From AC-49 sp963817035 (lineage in GTDB: Bacteria > Actinomycetota > Thermoleophilia > Solirubrobacterales > Solirubrobacteraceae), in assembly GCA_963817035.1 (NCBI GenBank), contig CAWFMM010000004.1:1426001-1490000 (forward strand): a stretch of DNA of 64,000 nt. The letters are read 5' to 3'. The number at the start of each line of letters is the position of its first letter. The first letter of the stretch is position 1. Positions 41,748 to 50,715 of the stretch are shown here, in pieces. A program made the translations under genes and the position numbers. The notes under the pieces are model-generated. The model saw only the letters and a list, made by a program, of their open reading frames with translations. It was not told where the DNA came from and ran no database searches.

Positions 41748-42539
41748 CTACTTCCAGCCGGTCTGGCCTGTGGTCATGGCGTCGGCGATCTTTTCGCCAC
41801 CGAGCCGGCGTTGCAGGCGCGCGGCCAGTTCGGGGAAGGCGCCGGCGAACGCGGTTCCCACTCGCATGCCGAGCGGCGCGACGAGCACCTCGCCGCGGTT
41901 GCCCTCGATCGCCTTGACGACGCCCTCGGCCACCTGCTGGGGCGTGCTCGTGCCGACGTAGGACGGGAGCTTGGCGCCGGACTCGGCGAACATCCCGGCG
42001 TCGGAGATGAACCCGGGAAACACGACCGAGACGCCCACGTTGTCGGCGTGGAGATCCTGCCGCAGGCCCTGCCCGAATCCCCGCAACCCGAACTTGGTCG
42101 CGCTGTAGAGGCCGCCGCGCGGCGAGCCGGCGATGCCCGACAGCGACGAGATGAAGACGATGTGCCCGCGACGACGCTGTGCCATCCGCGCGCCGAGTTC
42201 GCTCGCCAGGACGATCGGCGCGCGGAGGTTGACGTTCAGCGCACTGTCGAGCTGGGCGGTCGTCATCTCGGTCGGCTTGCCGCTCGCCGCGAGCGCCGCG
42301 TTGGCGATCAGGATGTCGACGTCCTGGGACTCTTCGACGAGCTTCTTCACGTCCTTGGCCTTGCTGAGGTCGATCGGCAGCGCAGTGCCTCCGACCTCCG
42401 CCGCCAGCGGTTCGAGCACATCGGCGCGCCGGCCGGTCAGCACGAGCGTGGCGCCGTGTGCGTGGAGGGTGCGGGCGATCGCCTGGCCGATGCCGCCTGT
42501 GGCGCCTGTGAGCAGGACGCGCTGTCCGTTGAGTTGCAT
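41748..42539 (-). CDS. Short-chain dehydrogenase/reductase
   Basis: 263 residues. The Rossmann cofactor motif is LLTGATGGIGQAIARTLHAH, with TGRR after the second strand favouring NADP(H). The NAG-like position reads IANAALAAS. The catalytic residues lie in FISSLSGIAGSPRGGLYSAT followed by KFGLRGF (Ser, Tyr, Lys). The substrate is unknown. The ATG lies 6 nt after TACGAT (42551-42546); longer frames would invade the divergent miaA promoter. It ends 6 bp from the convergent TOBE gene. Confidence 0.9.
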   Translation of the reverse strand: MQLNGQRVLLTGATGGIGQAIARTLHAHGATLVLTGRRADVLEPLAAEVGGTALPIDLSKAKDVKKLVEESQDVDILIANAALAASGKPTEMTTAQLDSALNVNLRAPIVLASELGARMAQRRRGHIVFISSLSGIAGSPRGGLYSATKFGLRGFGQGLRQDLHADNVGVSVVFPGFISDAGMFAESGAKLPSYVGTSTPQQVAEGVVKAIEGNRGEVLVAPLGMRVGTAFAGAFPELAARLQRRLGGEKIADAMTTGQTGWK

Positions 42540-42591
42540 CGGCCGATCGTACGGGGCCGCCGTCTCGGGCAGGTCGTCGATACTTGGGGGC

Positions 42592-43503
42592 GTGTCGCCG
42601 ATCCCGCCCGATCCTGGCGTCATCGCCGTCCTCGGGCCGACCGCGGTCGGCAAGACCGCGTTCGCGATCGCCCTCGCCGACGGCCTGCGGGCGCGCGGCG
42701 AGGACCCGGTCGCGGTGTCGTGCGACGCGCTTCAGCTCTACCGCGGGGTCGAGCTCTTGACCGGAGCGGCGTCGGCGGCCGACCAGGCGCGGCTCGAGCA
42801 CCGGCTCCTGGGGATCCTCGAACTTCACGATCGCTGTACCGCTGGGCGCTTCGCCGATTTGGCTCACGCGGAGATCGACGGGCTGCTCGCGGCCTCGCGG
42901 CGGCCGATCGTCGTCGGTGGCACCGGCCTCTACCTGCGGGCCGCGCTTGCCGATCTCGACCTGCGCCCCGAGGTCGCCGCCGAGGTGCGGGCGCGGGTTG
43001 CCGACGAGCTGACGCGTGAAGGGCCGGCAGTGATGCACGCGCGCCTGCGCGCCCTCGATCCAGCGGTCGGCGCGGCGGTGGCGCCGACCGATCGCCAGCG
43101 GATCAGCCGTGCGCTGGAGCTGATCGAGAGCGGCGAGCGTCCACCGTCGGGGACGGGCGGCGAGCTCTGGGCGACCGAGACCCGCCATCCGACGCGGCTG
43201 ATCGGCCTCGTCCGGGAGCGCGACGAGCTGCATCGGCTGATCGACGCGCGCGTCGAGGCGATCATCGTGGCCGGGGCGCCCGACGAGGTGCGCCGCGCGG
43301 ACGCCGCCGGGGCCTCGGTCGCGGTGCGCCGCGCGGTCGGCTTCGACGAGCTGCTGCGCGGTGACGTCGAGGCGATGAAGACGCGCACGCGGCGCTACGC
43401 CCGACGACAGCTGACATGGATGCGCAAGCTGCCCGCGATCGAGTTGATCTCGCTCACCGATACGACCGTCGAGGCGGCGGCGTCCGCGGTCCTGCACCAT
43501 TGA
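42592..43503 (+). CDS. miaA: tRNA dimethylallyltransferase
   Basis: 303 residues. The P-loop is VIAVLGPTAVGKTAFAIALA. VSCDALQLYRGVELLTGAAS carries the catalytic Asp region and the variant D-A-L-Q-L-Y for the usual DSMQVY. RRPIVVGGTGLYLRAAL and TRTRRYARRQLTWMRKL complete the family. It prenylates A37 of tRNAs reading UNN codons; MiaB, also in this window, then methylthiolates the product. The GTG start lies 7 nt after GATACT. dapF starts 5 bp after its stop. Confidence 0.93.
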   Translation: MSPIPPDPGVIAVLGPTAVGKTAFAIALADGLRARGEDPVAVSCDALQLYRGVELLTGAASAADQARLEHRLLGILELHDRCTAGRFADLAHAEIDGLLAASRRPIVVGGTGLYLRAALADLDLRPEVAAEVRARVADELTREGPAVMHARLRALDPAVGAAVAPTDRQRISRALELIESGERPPSGTGGELWATETRHPTRLIGLVRERDELHRLIDARVEAIIVAGAPDEVRRADAAGASVAVRRAVGFDELLRGDVEAMKTRTRRYARRQLTWMRKLPAIELISLTDTTVEAAASAVLHH

Positions 43504-43508
43504 GCGCG

Positions 43509-44318
43509 ATGCGCGTCGAGAAATGGCAGGCCCTGGGCAATGACTACGTGATCGTGGAGCGCGACGCGCTGCCCTGGCCGCTGACGCCAGAACGGGTCGT
43601 CGCGCTCTGCGATCACCACCACGGCCTCGGCGCCGACGGCGTGCTCGAGCTCTCGGGGCCCGGCGATCGCGCGGGCGTCGTCGCGGTCCTGCGGATCTTC
43701 AACCCCGACGGCTCGGAGGCCGAGCTCTCGGGCAACGGCGCGCGCGAGGCGATCCTCTATCTCCGCCGTGCCGGGTGGACGACGCTCGATCGGTTCTCGA
43801 TCTGGACGGCGGCCGGCGAGATCTCTCCGACGATCCTCTCCGAGCGCGAGTGCCGCGTCGACATGGGCCGGGCGGTCGTCGGCGAGGCGGGCGAGATCGG
43901 CGGCGCGGCGTTTGTGCACGTGCGCATCGGCAACCCGCAGACGGCGATCCGGATGGACTCGCTGGCGGCGCTCGAGGCACTCGATCTCGCGGTGCTTGGC
44001 CCGGTGATCGAAAGCGATCCGCGCTTTCCGCAGCGCACCAACGTCTCGTGGTACGCCGAGCTCGGCGAGGGGCGGATCCGGGCGCGAATCTTCGAGCGCG
44101 GCGTCGGCGAGACGCTGTCGTCGGGGACCGGCGCGTGCGGTGCGGCGATCACCCATGTCCTGCGTGGCGGCGGCAGCCCGGTCGTCGTCGTGCTTGACGG
44201 CGGCGAGTTGCTCGTCGATGTCGACGAGGAGCTGAACGTCGCCCTGACCGGGTGGGCCGAATTCGTCTACGGCGCCGACCTGTCTCCCGCTCTGCTCGAT
44301 CGCCTCGCCGCGCTGTAG
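43509..44318 (+). CDS. dapF: Diaminopimelate epimerase-like protein with both catalytic Cys replaced by Ser
   Basis: 269 residues with the complete two-lobe DapF pattern: QALGNDYVIVE (N11), FNPDGSEAELSGNGAR (N65), GNPQTAI (N142), QRTNVSW (N178), FERGVGET (E196, R197). At the first catalytic Cys (E. coli C73, in CGNGAR) the codon is tcg, Ser74. At the second (C217, in ACGSGAC) it is also tcg, Ser205 (LSSGTGAC). All substrate-binding residues are kept. The family interconverts LL- and meso-DAP. The neighbours dapD, dapC and dapE support a DAP role, but the chemistry is uncertain. The ATG was chosen over a TTG nine bases upstream. Confidence 0.85.
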   Translation: MRVEKWQALGNDYVIVERDALPWPLTPERVVALCDHHHGLGADGVLELSGPGDRAGVVAVLRIFNPDGSEAELSGNGAREAILYLRRAGWTTLDRFSIWTAAGEISPTILSERECRVDMGRAVVGEAGEIGGAAFVHVRIGNPQTAIRMDSLAALEALDLAVLGPVIESDPRFPQRTNVSWYAELGEGRIRARIFERGVGETLSSGTGACGAAITHVLRGGGSPVVVVLDGGELLVDVDEELNVALTGWAEFVYGADLSPALLDRLAAL

Positions 44319-44328
44319 CGTCTGGGTC

Positions 44329-45252
44329 ATGACCTCCGGCGCCGCCGCACACGGACTGACCACGATCGATGACGCTTCGGCGCTGGTGCTCGACGCGTTC
44401 TACCCGGCGCCGGTGCTGGGCGGCGAGCCGGCCGAGGTTGAGGGGCTGGCGGACGAGCGCGCCGACGCCGTGCGCGGCGTGCGCAGCGTCCCGGTGACGA
44501 CGGTGATCGAGGACCTGTCGGCCGGCCCGGCGGACGTCGCCGACGCCTACCTGCGGCTGCATCTGCTGTCGCACCGCCTCGTGCGCCCGCACGAGATCAA
44601 CCTCGACGGGATCTTCGGCGTGCTCCCCAACGTGGCGTGGACGTCGCTGGGCCCGGTGGCGGTCGAGCGGGTCTCCGAGGTGCGCCTGCGAGCCCGCGCC
44701 GCCGGTGCCCACCTCGGCGTCCACGGGGTCGACAAGTTCCCACGGATGACCGACTACGTCGTGCCGGCCGGCGTGCGGATCGCCGACGCCGACCGCGTGC
44801 GCCTCGGGGCGCACCTGGCGACCGGCACGACGGTCATGCACGAGGGCTTTGTGAACTACAACGCCGGCACGCTCGGGGCGTCGATGGTCGAGGGACGCAT
44901 CAGCGCGGGCGTCGTGATCGGTGACGGCAGCGACATCGGCGGCAGCGCGTCGATCATGGGCACGCTGTCGGGCGGCGGCACGACGGTGATCTCGCTCGGC
45001 GAGCGCTGCCTGCTCGGAGCCAACTCGGGTATCGGCATCTCGCTCGGCGATGACTGCGTCGTCGAGGCGGGCCTCTACGTGACGGCGGGGACGCGGGTCA
45101 CGTTGCCGGACGGCGAGGTCGTCAAGGGTGGCGAGCTGTCGGGCGCGTCGGGGCTCCTGTTCCGGCGTAACTCGCAGACCGGAACGGTCGAGGCGATGCC
45201 ACGCACCGGCAGCTGGGGCGGCCTCAACGCCGCTCTGCACGCCAACGAATGA
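44329..45252 (+). CDS. dapD: Tetrahydrodipicolinate N-succinyltransferase
   Basis: 307 residues. The C-terminal half is a left-handed beta-helix: MHEGFVNYNAGTLGASMVEG, RISAGVVIGDGSDIGGSASI, SLGERCLLGANSGIGISLGD. This is the actinobacterial DapD type with an N-terminal alpha/beta domain (RLVRPHEINLDGIFGVLPNV). It uses succinyl-CoA in the lysine/DAP pathway. The ATG lies 7 nt after TAGCGT (44316-44321). Its last 29 bp overlap the end of the convergent dapC. Confidence 0.93.
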   Translation: MTSGAAAHGLTTIDDASALVLDAFYPAPVLGGEPAEVEGLADERADAVRGVRSVPVTTVIEDLSAGPADVADAYLRLHLLSHRLVRPHEINLDGIFGVLPNVAWTSLGPVAVERVSEVRLRARAAGAHLGVHGVDKFPRMTDYVVPAGVRIADADRVRLGAHLATGTTVMHEGFVNYNAGTLGASMVEGRISAGVVIGDGSDIGGSASIMGTLSGGGTTVISLGERCLLGANSGIGISLGDDCVVEAGLYVTAGTRVTLPDGEVVKGGELSGASGLLFRRNSQTGTVEAMPRTGSWGGLNAALHANE

Positions 45253-46372
45253 GGGCGTCGACGGCCTGGAGGCATTCGGCGAGCGTCGGGACGAGCGCGA
45301 CGCGGATGTAGCCCTCCCCGGCCTGGCCGAGGAAGGCGCCCGGGGTGACGAGAACACCGGCCTCCTCGAGCAGGTCACGGGCGAGCGCCTCGCTGCTGGG
45401 ATACTCGTCGGTGTCGAGCGCCAGCCACAGGAAGAAGGTCGCGTCGCCGCCGGCATCGCGCAGGCCGAGTGCTTCGAAGGCGCCGAGGACGAGGTCGCGC
45501 TTGTCGCGGTAGATCGCGCGGACCTCTTCGACGTGGCCCTCGTCGCTGAGCGCAGCGATCGCCGCGCGCTGGACGAACTCCTGCGGCGCGACGCCGACGT
45601 TGGGGCGATAGCGCTTGAGCGCGGCGATCAGCTGCGCATCGCCGGCCACGAAGCCGGCGCGGTAGCCGGGCATCGACGAGCGCTTGGAGAGCGTGTTGAA
45701 GACCAGGACGTTGGTGAGGTCTGAGACCTGAAGCGCGGAGGCCGGCGGCGCGTCGCCGAAGTAGAGCTCGCTGTAGGCCTCGTCGCTGGCCAGTACGAAG
45801 CCGTGCTCGCGGGCCAGCGCGGCCCACGCGTCGTAGTTGGCCAGCGGCGCGGTGGCGGCGGTGGGGTTGTTGGGGTAGTTCACCCAGAGGATGGCCAGCG
45901 CGTCGAGGTCGATCCCGCCGAGCTGGGGTTGGTAGGCGTGGTCCTCGGTCAGCGTGAGCTCGATCACCTCGCGTCCCGCGAACCGGGCGCCGCGGTCGGG
46001 TACCGGGTAGCCGGGTGAGGTCACGGCGATCGCCCCCGGCGCGACGACCTGCGCGAGGTGGAAGATCGCCTCCTTGGACCCGAGCGTCGGCACGATGTCG
46101 CTGTCGGGATCGAGGTTCGCGCCGAAGCGCCGCCCGCACCACCCGGCGATCGCCTCGCGCAGCTCCGGCAGCCCGGCGGCGAGCGGGTAGCGCGACTGCG
46201 GCTCGATCGCGTCGATCAGCGCCTGGCGGATGAACGGCGGCGTCGGCTCGCGCGGCTCGCCGACGCTGAAGTCGATCAGCTGCTCTCCGTGGGCAATGCG
46301 CGCGGCGCGGGCCTCCTGAAGGCGGGCGAACGGGTAGGCCGGCAGCCCGGTGAGGACCGTGTTCAGCTCCAC
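45224..46372 (-). CDS. dapC: Succinyl-DAP aminotransferase-type PLP enzyme
   Basis: 382 residues of fold type I aminotransferase: LIDFSVGEPREPTPPFIRQA, GSKEAIFHLAQVV, ILWVNYPNNPTAATAPL, ASDEAYSELYF, and the PLP lysine in FNTLSKRSSMPGYRAGFVAG. Clustering with dapD, dapE and dapF supports the N-succinyl-2-amino-6-ketopimelate transaminase role. The GTG start (VELNTVLTGLPAYPFARL) lies inside the 3' end of dapE with a 10-bp overlap, so translation is coupled. Confidence 0.88.
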   Translation of the reverse strand: MELNTVLTGLPAYPFARLQEARAARIAHGEQLIDFSVGEPREPTPPFIRQALIDAIEPQSRYPLAAGLPELREAIAGWCGRRFGANLDPDSDIVPTLGSKEAIFHLAQVVAPGAIAVTSPGYPVPDRGARFAGREVIELTLTEDHAYQPQLGGIDLDALAILWVNYPNNPTAATAPLANYDAWAALAREHGFVLASDEAYSELYFGDAPPASALQVSDLTNVLVFNTLSKRSSMPGYRAGFVAGDAQLIAALKRYRPNVGVAPQEFVQRAAIAALSDEGHVEEVRAIYRDKRDLVLGAFEALGLRDAGGDATFFLWLALDTDEYPSSEALARDLLEEAGVLVTPGAFLGQAGEGYIRVALVPTLAECLQAVDALIRWRAERR

Positions 46373-47457
46373 AGGAGGCGCTCCAGGGTGCGCGCGCAGC
46401 GCAGCAGCGCGTCGACGCGGACCTGCTCGTCGCGGCGGTGGGCGAACGCCGGATCCCCGGGCCCGAAGTTGACCGCGGGGACGCCGGCGGCGGCGAGCTC
46501 GGCGACCGGCGTCCAGGCCTGCTTGGGCGCGATCGTCAGGTCGCCCGCTTCGATCAGCCGGCGGATCAGCGGGTGGCCGATCGTGACGGCGCCCGACGGG
46601 GCGTTCGCGTCGATTGTCAGGGTCTCCCCCTCGCCGGAGCAGAGCTCGGTCAAACGCTGCTCGGCGGAGGAGGCGTCGCGGTCTGGCGCGTAGCGGTAGT
46701 TGACGTGCGCGGTGACGAGATCGGGGATCACGTTGCGCGCGATGCCGCCCTGGATCTCTGTGATCGCGACGACCTCGGTGAACGTGAGGTCGTCGATCGT
46801 GTGCGGCTCGGGCGGAGCCTGGGTGACGACCCGGCCGATGGCGCGCGCGGCCCGCTCGATCGCGTTGTCGGCGAGCCACGGGCGCGCGCTGTGCCCGCTG
46901 CGGCCGGCGAACGACCAGGTTGCGTTGATGTTGCCGAGGCAGCCGGCGTGGAGTTGGTTGTCGGTCGGCTCCATGACGAGCGCCGCGTCGACCTGTGCGA
47001 GCGCCGGCTCACGGGCGAGTAGCGGCGTCAGGGCGCTGTCGTGGAACGGGAGCTCCTCGCGCCCGAAGAAGCACAGCGTCACGGCGACCGCGCCCGGATC
47101 GCGGACGAGGTCGAGGCCGAGCTCGACCATCACGGCGAGGGCGGCCTTCATGTCACCGGCCCCGGCGCCGTGGACCGCGTCGTCGTCGCGACGGCCCGGA
47201 ACGTTGTCCTGAATCGGGACGGTGTCGAGGTGCCCGGCGAGCATCAGACGGGGCGCGTCGGGCGTCGTGGCGGCGAGCTCGGCCACGAGGCAACCGTCGC
47301 CGGCATCGCGGACGGCGACGCCACCGGCGCTCAGGTGCGCGTAGACGTGATTCGCCAGTGCCGCCTCGTCGCGCGATGGCGACGGGATGTCGATCAGCTC
47401 GAGTGTGCGAGCGCCGAGTCGGTCGGCGAGCTGCGCGTCGCTGCGGTCGGCCGGCAC
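46363..47457 (-). CDS. dapE: Succinyl-diaminopimelate desuccinylase
   Basis: 364 residues of the M20 metallopeptidase family. It has LMLAGHLDTVPIQDN (metal His and catalytic Asp), HGAGAGDMKAALAVMVELGL (bridging Asp), FFGREELPFHDS (Glu base and metal Glu), ALVMEPTDNQLHAGC, and NFGPGDPAFAHRRDEQV with the last metal His. It frees LL-DAP from its succinyl form. The GTG start lies 7 nt after TAGAGT (47470-47465). Together with dapC it forms the minus-strand arm of the DAP cluster. Confidence 0.9.
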   Translation of the reverse strand: MPADRSDAQLADRLGARTLELIDIPSPSRDEAALANHVYAHLSAGGVAVRDAGDGCLVAELAATTPDAPRLMLAGHLDTVPIQDNVPGRRDDDAVHGAGAGDMKAALAVMVELGLDLVRDPGAVAVTLCFFGREELPFHDSALTPLLAREPALAQVDAALVMEPTDNQLHAGCLGNINATWSFAGRSGHSARPWLADNAIERAARAIGRVVTQAPPEPHTIDDLTFTEVVAITEIQGGIARNVIPDLVTAHVNYRYAPDRDASSAEQRLTELCSGEGETLTIDANAPSGAVTIGHPLIRRLIEAGDLTIAPKQAWTPVAELAAAGVPAVNFGPGDPAFAHRRDEQVRVDALLRCARTLERLLWS

Positions 47458-47587
47458 CGGCGGGACTCTATCGCGGCGTATGAGCGCTTCCGGGCGCCCG
47501 CCGCGCCGCGAGGATCAGCAGCCCCGCGACGACGAACAGACGCGCGGCAGGCGAACGACCCGTGCCGAGAGCTGGCGAGCCAGCCGC

Positions 47588-48601
47588 TCAGAACAGCACC
47601 TCCTGACGGGCCGGTGTTGGGGCGTCGCGGTCCGGGGCCTGGCCCACGGAGTCAGGCATGCGCCGCGTCGGGGCGAAGCCGCCGCGGCGTAGCAGCGCAC
47701 CGAGCCGCGCACGTTCGGCGGGTGTCGCGTACGCCGAGCGACCGTAGAGCTCGGCGTAGCGCGACACGAGGTCAGGTCGATAGGACCTCAGCCAGTCCAT
47801 GAACACGCCCCGCACCTCACCGCGCAGATGCAGCGCGATTCCGCCGACTCCCGTCGCCCCTGCTTCGCCGGCCAGTTCGAGGATCCGCGCGACCTGCCGC
47901 GGATCGTCGTTGATACCCGGCATCAGCGGGGCGACAAGAAGGCCGGTCGGGATGCCCGCCCGGTTGAGCTCGGCCACGGCCTCGAGGCGCTTGCGCGGAT
48001 GCGGCGTGTGCGGCTCGGTCGCGCGCCATGCCTTCTCGTCGAGGGTCGGGACCGAAAGGTTGGCCTGGAACTCGGTGGCCCCCGTGATTTCCCGCAGCAG
48101 GTCGAGGTCGCGCAGGATCAGCGGCGACTTGGTCAGCACCGAGCACGGGTTGCGCGCGTCGCGCAGCGCCGCCCAGATCCCGGGCATCAGCCGGTAGCGC
48201 GACTCGACCCACTGGTAGGGATCGGTGTTCGTCCCCAGCGCGACGTGCTCGTGCTTCCACGACGGGCGCCCCAGCTCGGCGCGCAGCACCTCGGGCACGT
48301 TGACCTTGACGACGATCTCGCGCTCGAAGTCGCGCCCCGCATTCAGACCCAGGAACGTGTGCGTCGGGCGCGCGAAGCAGTAGACGCAGGCGTGGGTACA
48401 GCCGCGATACGGGTTGACGGTGAACCGAAACGGCATTCGCGAGCGCTCCGGCACGCGGTTGAGCGCCGACTTCGCGCGCACCTCGTAGAAGCGCACATCG
48501 AGTGCCTCGGGCGCGTCGAAGCGCCGCACGATCGCCGGCTCGCTGTAGCCCGGCAGGCGGGTGGCCTCGTCGGCTTCGGTGGTCAGATTGTCCCAGCGCA
48601 C
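47588..48601 (-). CDS. Rv2578c-family radical SAM protein
   Basis: 337 residues. The radical SAM cluster motif is CxxxCxxC in NPYRGCTHACVYCFARPTH. EIVVKVNVPEVLRAELGRPS, ALGTNTDPYQWVESRYRLMP and VLTKSPLILRDLDLL follow. This is the spore-photoproduct-lyase-like group to which mycobacterial Rv2578c belongs; the substrate is unknown. The GTG start (RWDNLTTEA follows) touches a perfect LexA box. Rv2578c is, from memory, also an SOS gene, so damage induction appears conserved. The 130 bp upstream of dapE hold no clear gene. Confidence 0.9.
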   Translation of the reverse strand: MRWDNLTTEADEATRLPGYSEPAIVRRFDAPEALDVRFYEVRAKSALNRVPERSRMPFRFTVNPYRGCTHACVYCFARPTHTFLGLNAGRDFEREIVVKVNVPEVLRAELGRPSWKHEHVALGTNTDPYQWVESRYRLMPGIWAALRDARNPCSVLTKSPLILRDLDLLREITGATEFQANLSVPTLDEKAWRATEPHTPHPRKRLEAVAELNRAGIPTGLLVAPLMPGINDDPRQVARILELAGEAGATGVGGIALHLRGEVRGVFMDWLRSYRPDLVSRYAELYGRSAYATPAERARLGALLRRGGFAPTRRMPDSVGQAPDRDAPTPARQEVLF

Positions 48602-48614
48602 GAACGTATGTTCG
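48601..48614. promoter_or_regulatory. LexA (SOS) box at the radical SAM gene
   Basis: CGAACGTATGTTCG fits the LexA consensus CGAAC-N4-GTTCG exactly. It begins at the first base of the GTG start codon (minus strand, 48601) and extends upstream over the region where a leaderless -10 would sit. Bound LexA would fully block initiation. Confidence 0.7.
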
Positions 48615-48642
48615 CACGGCGCGCGGACGGCATGACGGCAGG

Positions 48643-50610
48643 TCAGCGACCGACGATCGTGAACGGCGCGCTGACCGGCGACGAGATGTCACGCACGGTG
48701 TTGGTCGCGATGACCGTCACCCGGTAACGGCCCGGAGCGAGGGGCCGCTGGCCGATGCGGCCGCTGAACGCGATCGTCACGCGCCCACCGCGCACCGCGG
48801 TACGCCGCAGCGTGCCCGCTGATTCGAAGACCGTGCACGCGCGCCCGCGCCGCGCCGAGCTCAGGCAGTGCCCGTGTGACCGGTGGCCGGTGAGGATCCG
48901 TTCGACCGCGATCGTCACGGTCGACGTCTCGCTGAGGGTGAACCGGATCGAGCTGCCGCGCGAGTCGCCCGACTGCCCCTTGGACGTCCCCGATCGCCGT
49001 CGCGACAGCGAGGATCGGGCGCTGACCGCGGTTGCACGCGCGCTGACGGCGAACGTCGGCGGCGCGAGCATCAGGTTCGTGATCTTCGGCTTGGTGTGGT
49101 GGTGCGACGGAGGCGGCGCCGCGGGCGCATCGACGATGCGGATCTCGACATACGACGTGCCCGTCAGCCCACTCGAGTCGGTGACGGTGAGGGTCGCCCG
49201 ATGGACCCCGGGGGTTGAGAACGCGTGCGTCGTCACGGCGCTGTTTGCGCTGGCGCCGTCGTCGAACGACCAGGCGTAGGTCAACCGGTCGCCGTCGTCG
49301 GGATCCGACGAACCGCGGCCATCGAACGGCGCCGGCGAGCGCACGGTCGTCGAGGGGATCGTCGACGACGAGGCCGCGGGCACGCGATGGCCGTACTCGT
49401 AGGCCCCCATGTCGCGCGTGGCGGTTCCGTCGCCGTCGCCGTCGATCGGCGGGATGAGGCCGTCGAGATCGAACCCCGCCTGGCAGATCGTGTCGCACGG
49501 CCCGCCGGCGTCGATGGCCTCCGAGCGCGCGAACAGGTGGTAGTCGCCGGACGAGGCGTCGACAAACTGCGGATCGGTATCGATGTTGTGGCTGATCGTC
49601 ACCAGGCCGGGGACGGAGCCCGAGCCGGAGTTCGTGACATGCAGGTCGTCGTACTGCGCCGTCAGGTTCGCGGCGGTTCCCGGCCCGCTTACCGCACGGT
49701 CGAACGAGTGGTTGAAACCGCGCAGGATCGAGTTCGTGAACGTGAGCGAGGCGGAGCTGTGGTCACTGGCCGAGATCGAGCCCCCGACTCCGCTGCTGCC
49801 GCCGCCGTCCGAGCCGACGATCGTCGCCGAAGCCACGGTCAGCTCGGCGTTGGTCGACAGCAGCGCCGTCGGCGAGGAACCGTGCACGACCATCAGCGAG
49901 GAGTCGATGCTCATCGTGGCGGTGTCCGCGGCCACGGCGGCGTGCTGCGACGCATGGATCTCGACGCCGTGGGCGGCGAGTGCGGTGCTGCCGCCCTCGG
50001 CCGTGGCAAGGCCGACGGCGCCGCTGAGATGTGAGCGCGTGACGGTCCCGGTGGCACCCGTGACCTGCTTGATCGCGGCGTCGCTCGACTCGGGCATGGC
50101 GACAGTGCCATCGGTGAACGTCGCCGAGCCGTTGAGCTGGACGCCGTCGGCCGACCCCAGCCCGCCGGTGCCGGTGACCGTGACGAACTGGGCCACCGTG
50201 TTGGACGCGTTGAGGACCAGGCCGGCGGCCGACGGTGCCTGAAGGACGATCGAGAGGCCGAAGACCGCTGAGCCCGCGACGCCGAGGCGCAGGATGAACG
50301 GCGCGCCGGAGCTCGACTGGAGCGTCGTCAGGCCCTGGCCCGCGCCGCGGATGGCGACGGCCGGAGCGCCGGGGGTGCTGTAGTCGAAGCCGGGCCCCGG
50401 GGCGGTGTAGGTGCCCGGGCCGAGACGGACCGTGTTCGGGCCGGGCAGGTCCGCGGCGGCGGCGGTCAGGGCAGCCTGCAGGCTGCCCTGCGCAGACTCG
50501 TCATCGGGGCAGCCGCCCGTCTGGGCAACGCAATACGTCGTCGCTCCGGCGCCGGCCGGGATGGCCAGACATGCCGTGACGGTGACGAGGGTGACGATGG
50601 AGCGGGACAC
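48643..50610 (-). CDS. Secreted right-handed beta-helix protein with PKD domain
   Basis: 655 residues: a signal peptide (IVTLVTVTACLAIPAGAGAT), then a parallel beta-helix region (residues ~30-400) with short hydrophobic repeats such as GLSIVLQAPSAAGLVLNASN. A PKD domain follows (SPAPFDGRGSSDPDDGDRLT, YAWSFDDGASANSAVTTHAF), then a Ser/Arg-rich linker. The C-terminal beta domain ends LAPGRYRVTVIATNTVRDIS. It may be a surface polysaccharide-binding or lyase-like protein; no catalytic residues are evident. GTG at 50610 lies 7 nt after TATGTT; an ATG 12 nt upstream is the alternative start. Confidence 0.8.
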   Translation of the reverse strand: MSRSIVTLVTVTACLAIPAGAGATTYCVAQTGGCPDDESAQGSLQAALTAAAADLPGPNTVRLGPGTYTAPGPGFDYSTPGAPAVAIRGAGQGLTTLQSSSGAPFILRLGVAGSAVFGLSIVLQAPSAAGLVLNASNTVAQFVTVTGTGGLGSADGVQLNGSATFTDGTVAMPESSDAAIKQVTGATGTVTRSHLSGAVGLATAEGGSTALAAHGVEIHASQHAAVAADTATMSIDSSLMVVHGSSPTALLSTNAELTVASATIVGSDGGGSSGVGGSISASDHSSASLTFTNSILRGFNHSFDRAVSGPGTAANLTAQYDDLHVTNSGSGSVPGLVTISHNIDTDPQFVDASSGDYHLFARSEAIDAGGPCDTICQAGFDLDGLIPPIDGDGDGTATRDMGAYEYGHRVPAASSSTIPSTTVRSPAPFDGRGSSDPDDGDRLTYAWSFDDGASANSAVTTHAFSTPGVHRATLTVTDSSGLTGTSYVEIRIVDAPAAPPPSHHHTKPKITNLMLAPPTFAVSARATAVSARSSLSRRRSGTSKGQSGDSRGSSIRFTLSETSTVTIAVERILTGHRSHGHCLSSARRGRACTVFESAGTLRRTAVRGGRVTIAFSGRIGQRPLAPGRYRVTVIATNTVRDISSPVSAPFTIVGR

Positions 50611-50715
50611 GCCTCCGAACATAAGGTCGTAATCGGCACCGTTGGATCACCGGTCCAGCCGGATAGGCGGATGTCCAGTCGACGAGCGGACGCACCGGAA
50701 AGCGGTGGTGGCGGG

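Noticed and set aside
47458..47587. Minus-strand frame encoding SPAARLFVVAGLLILAARR between the radical SAM gene and dapE
   Set aside because: It looks like a C-terminal membrane anchor but has no start codon and no upstream domain. It is too short to call even as a remnant.
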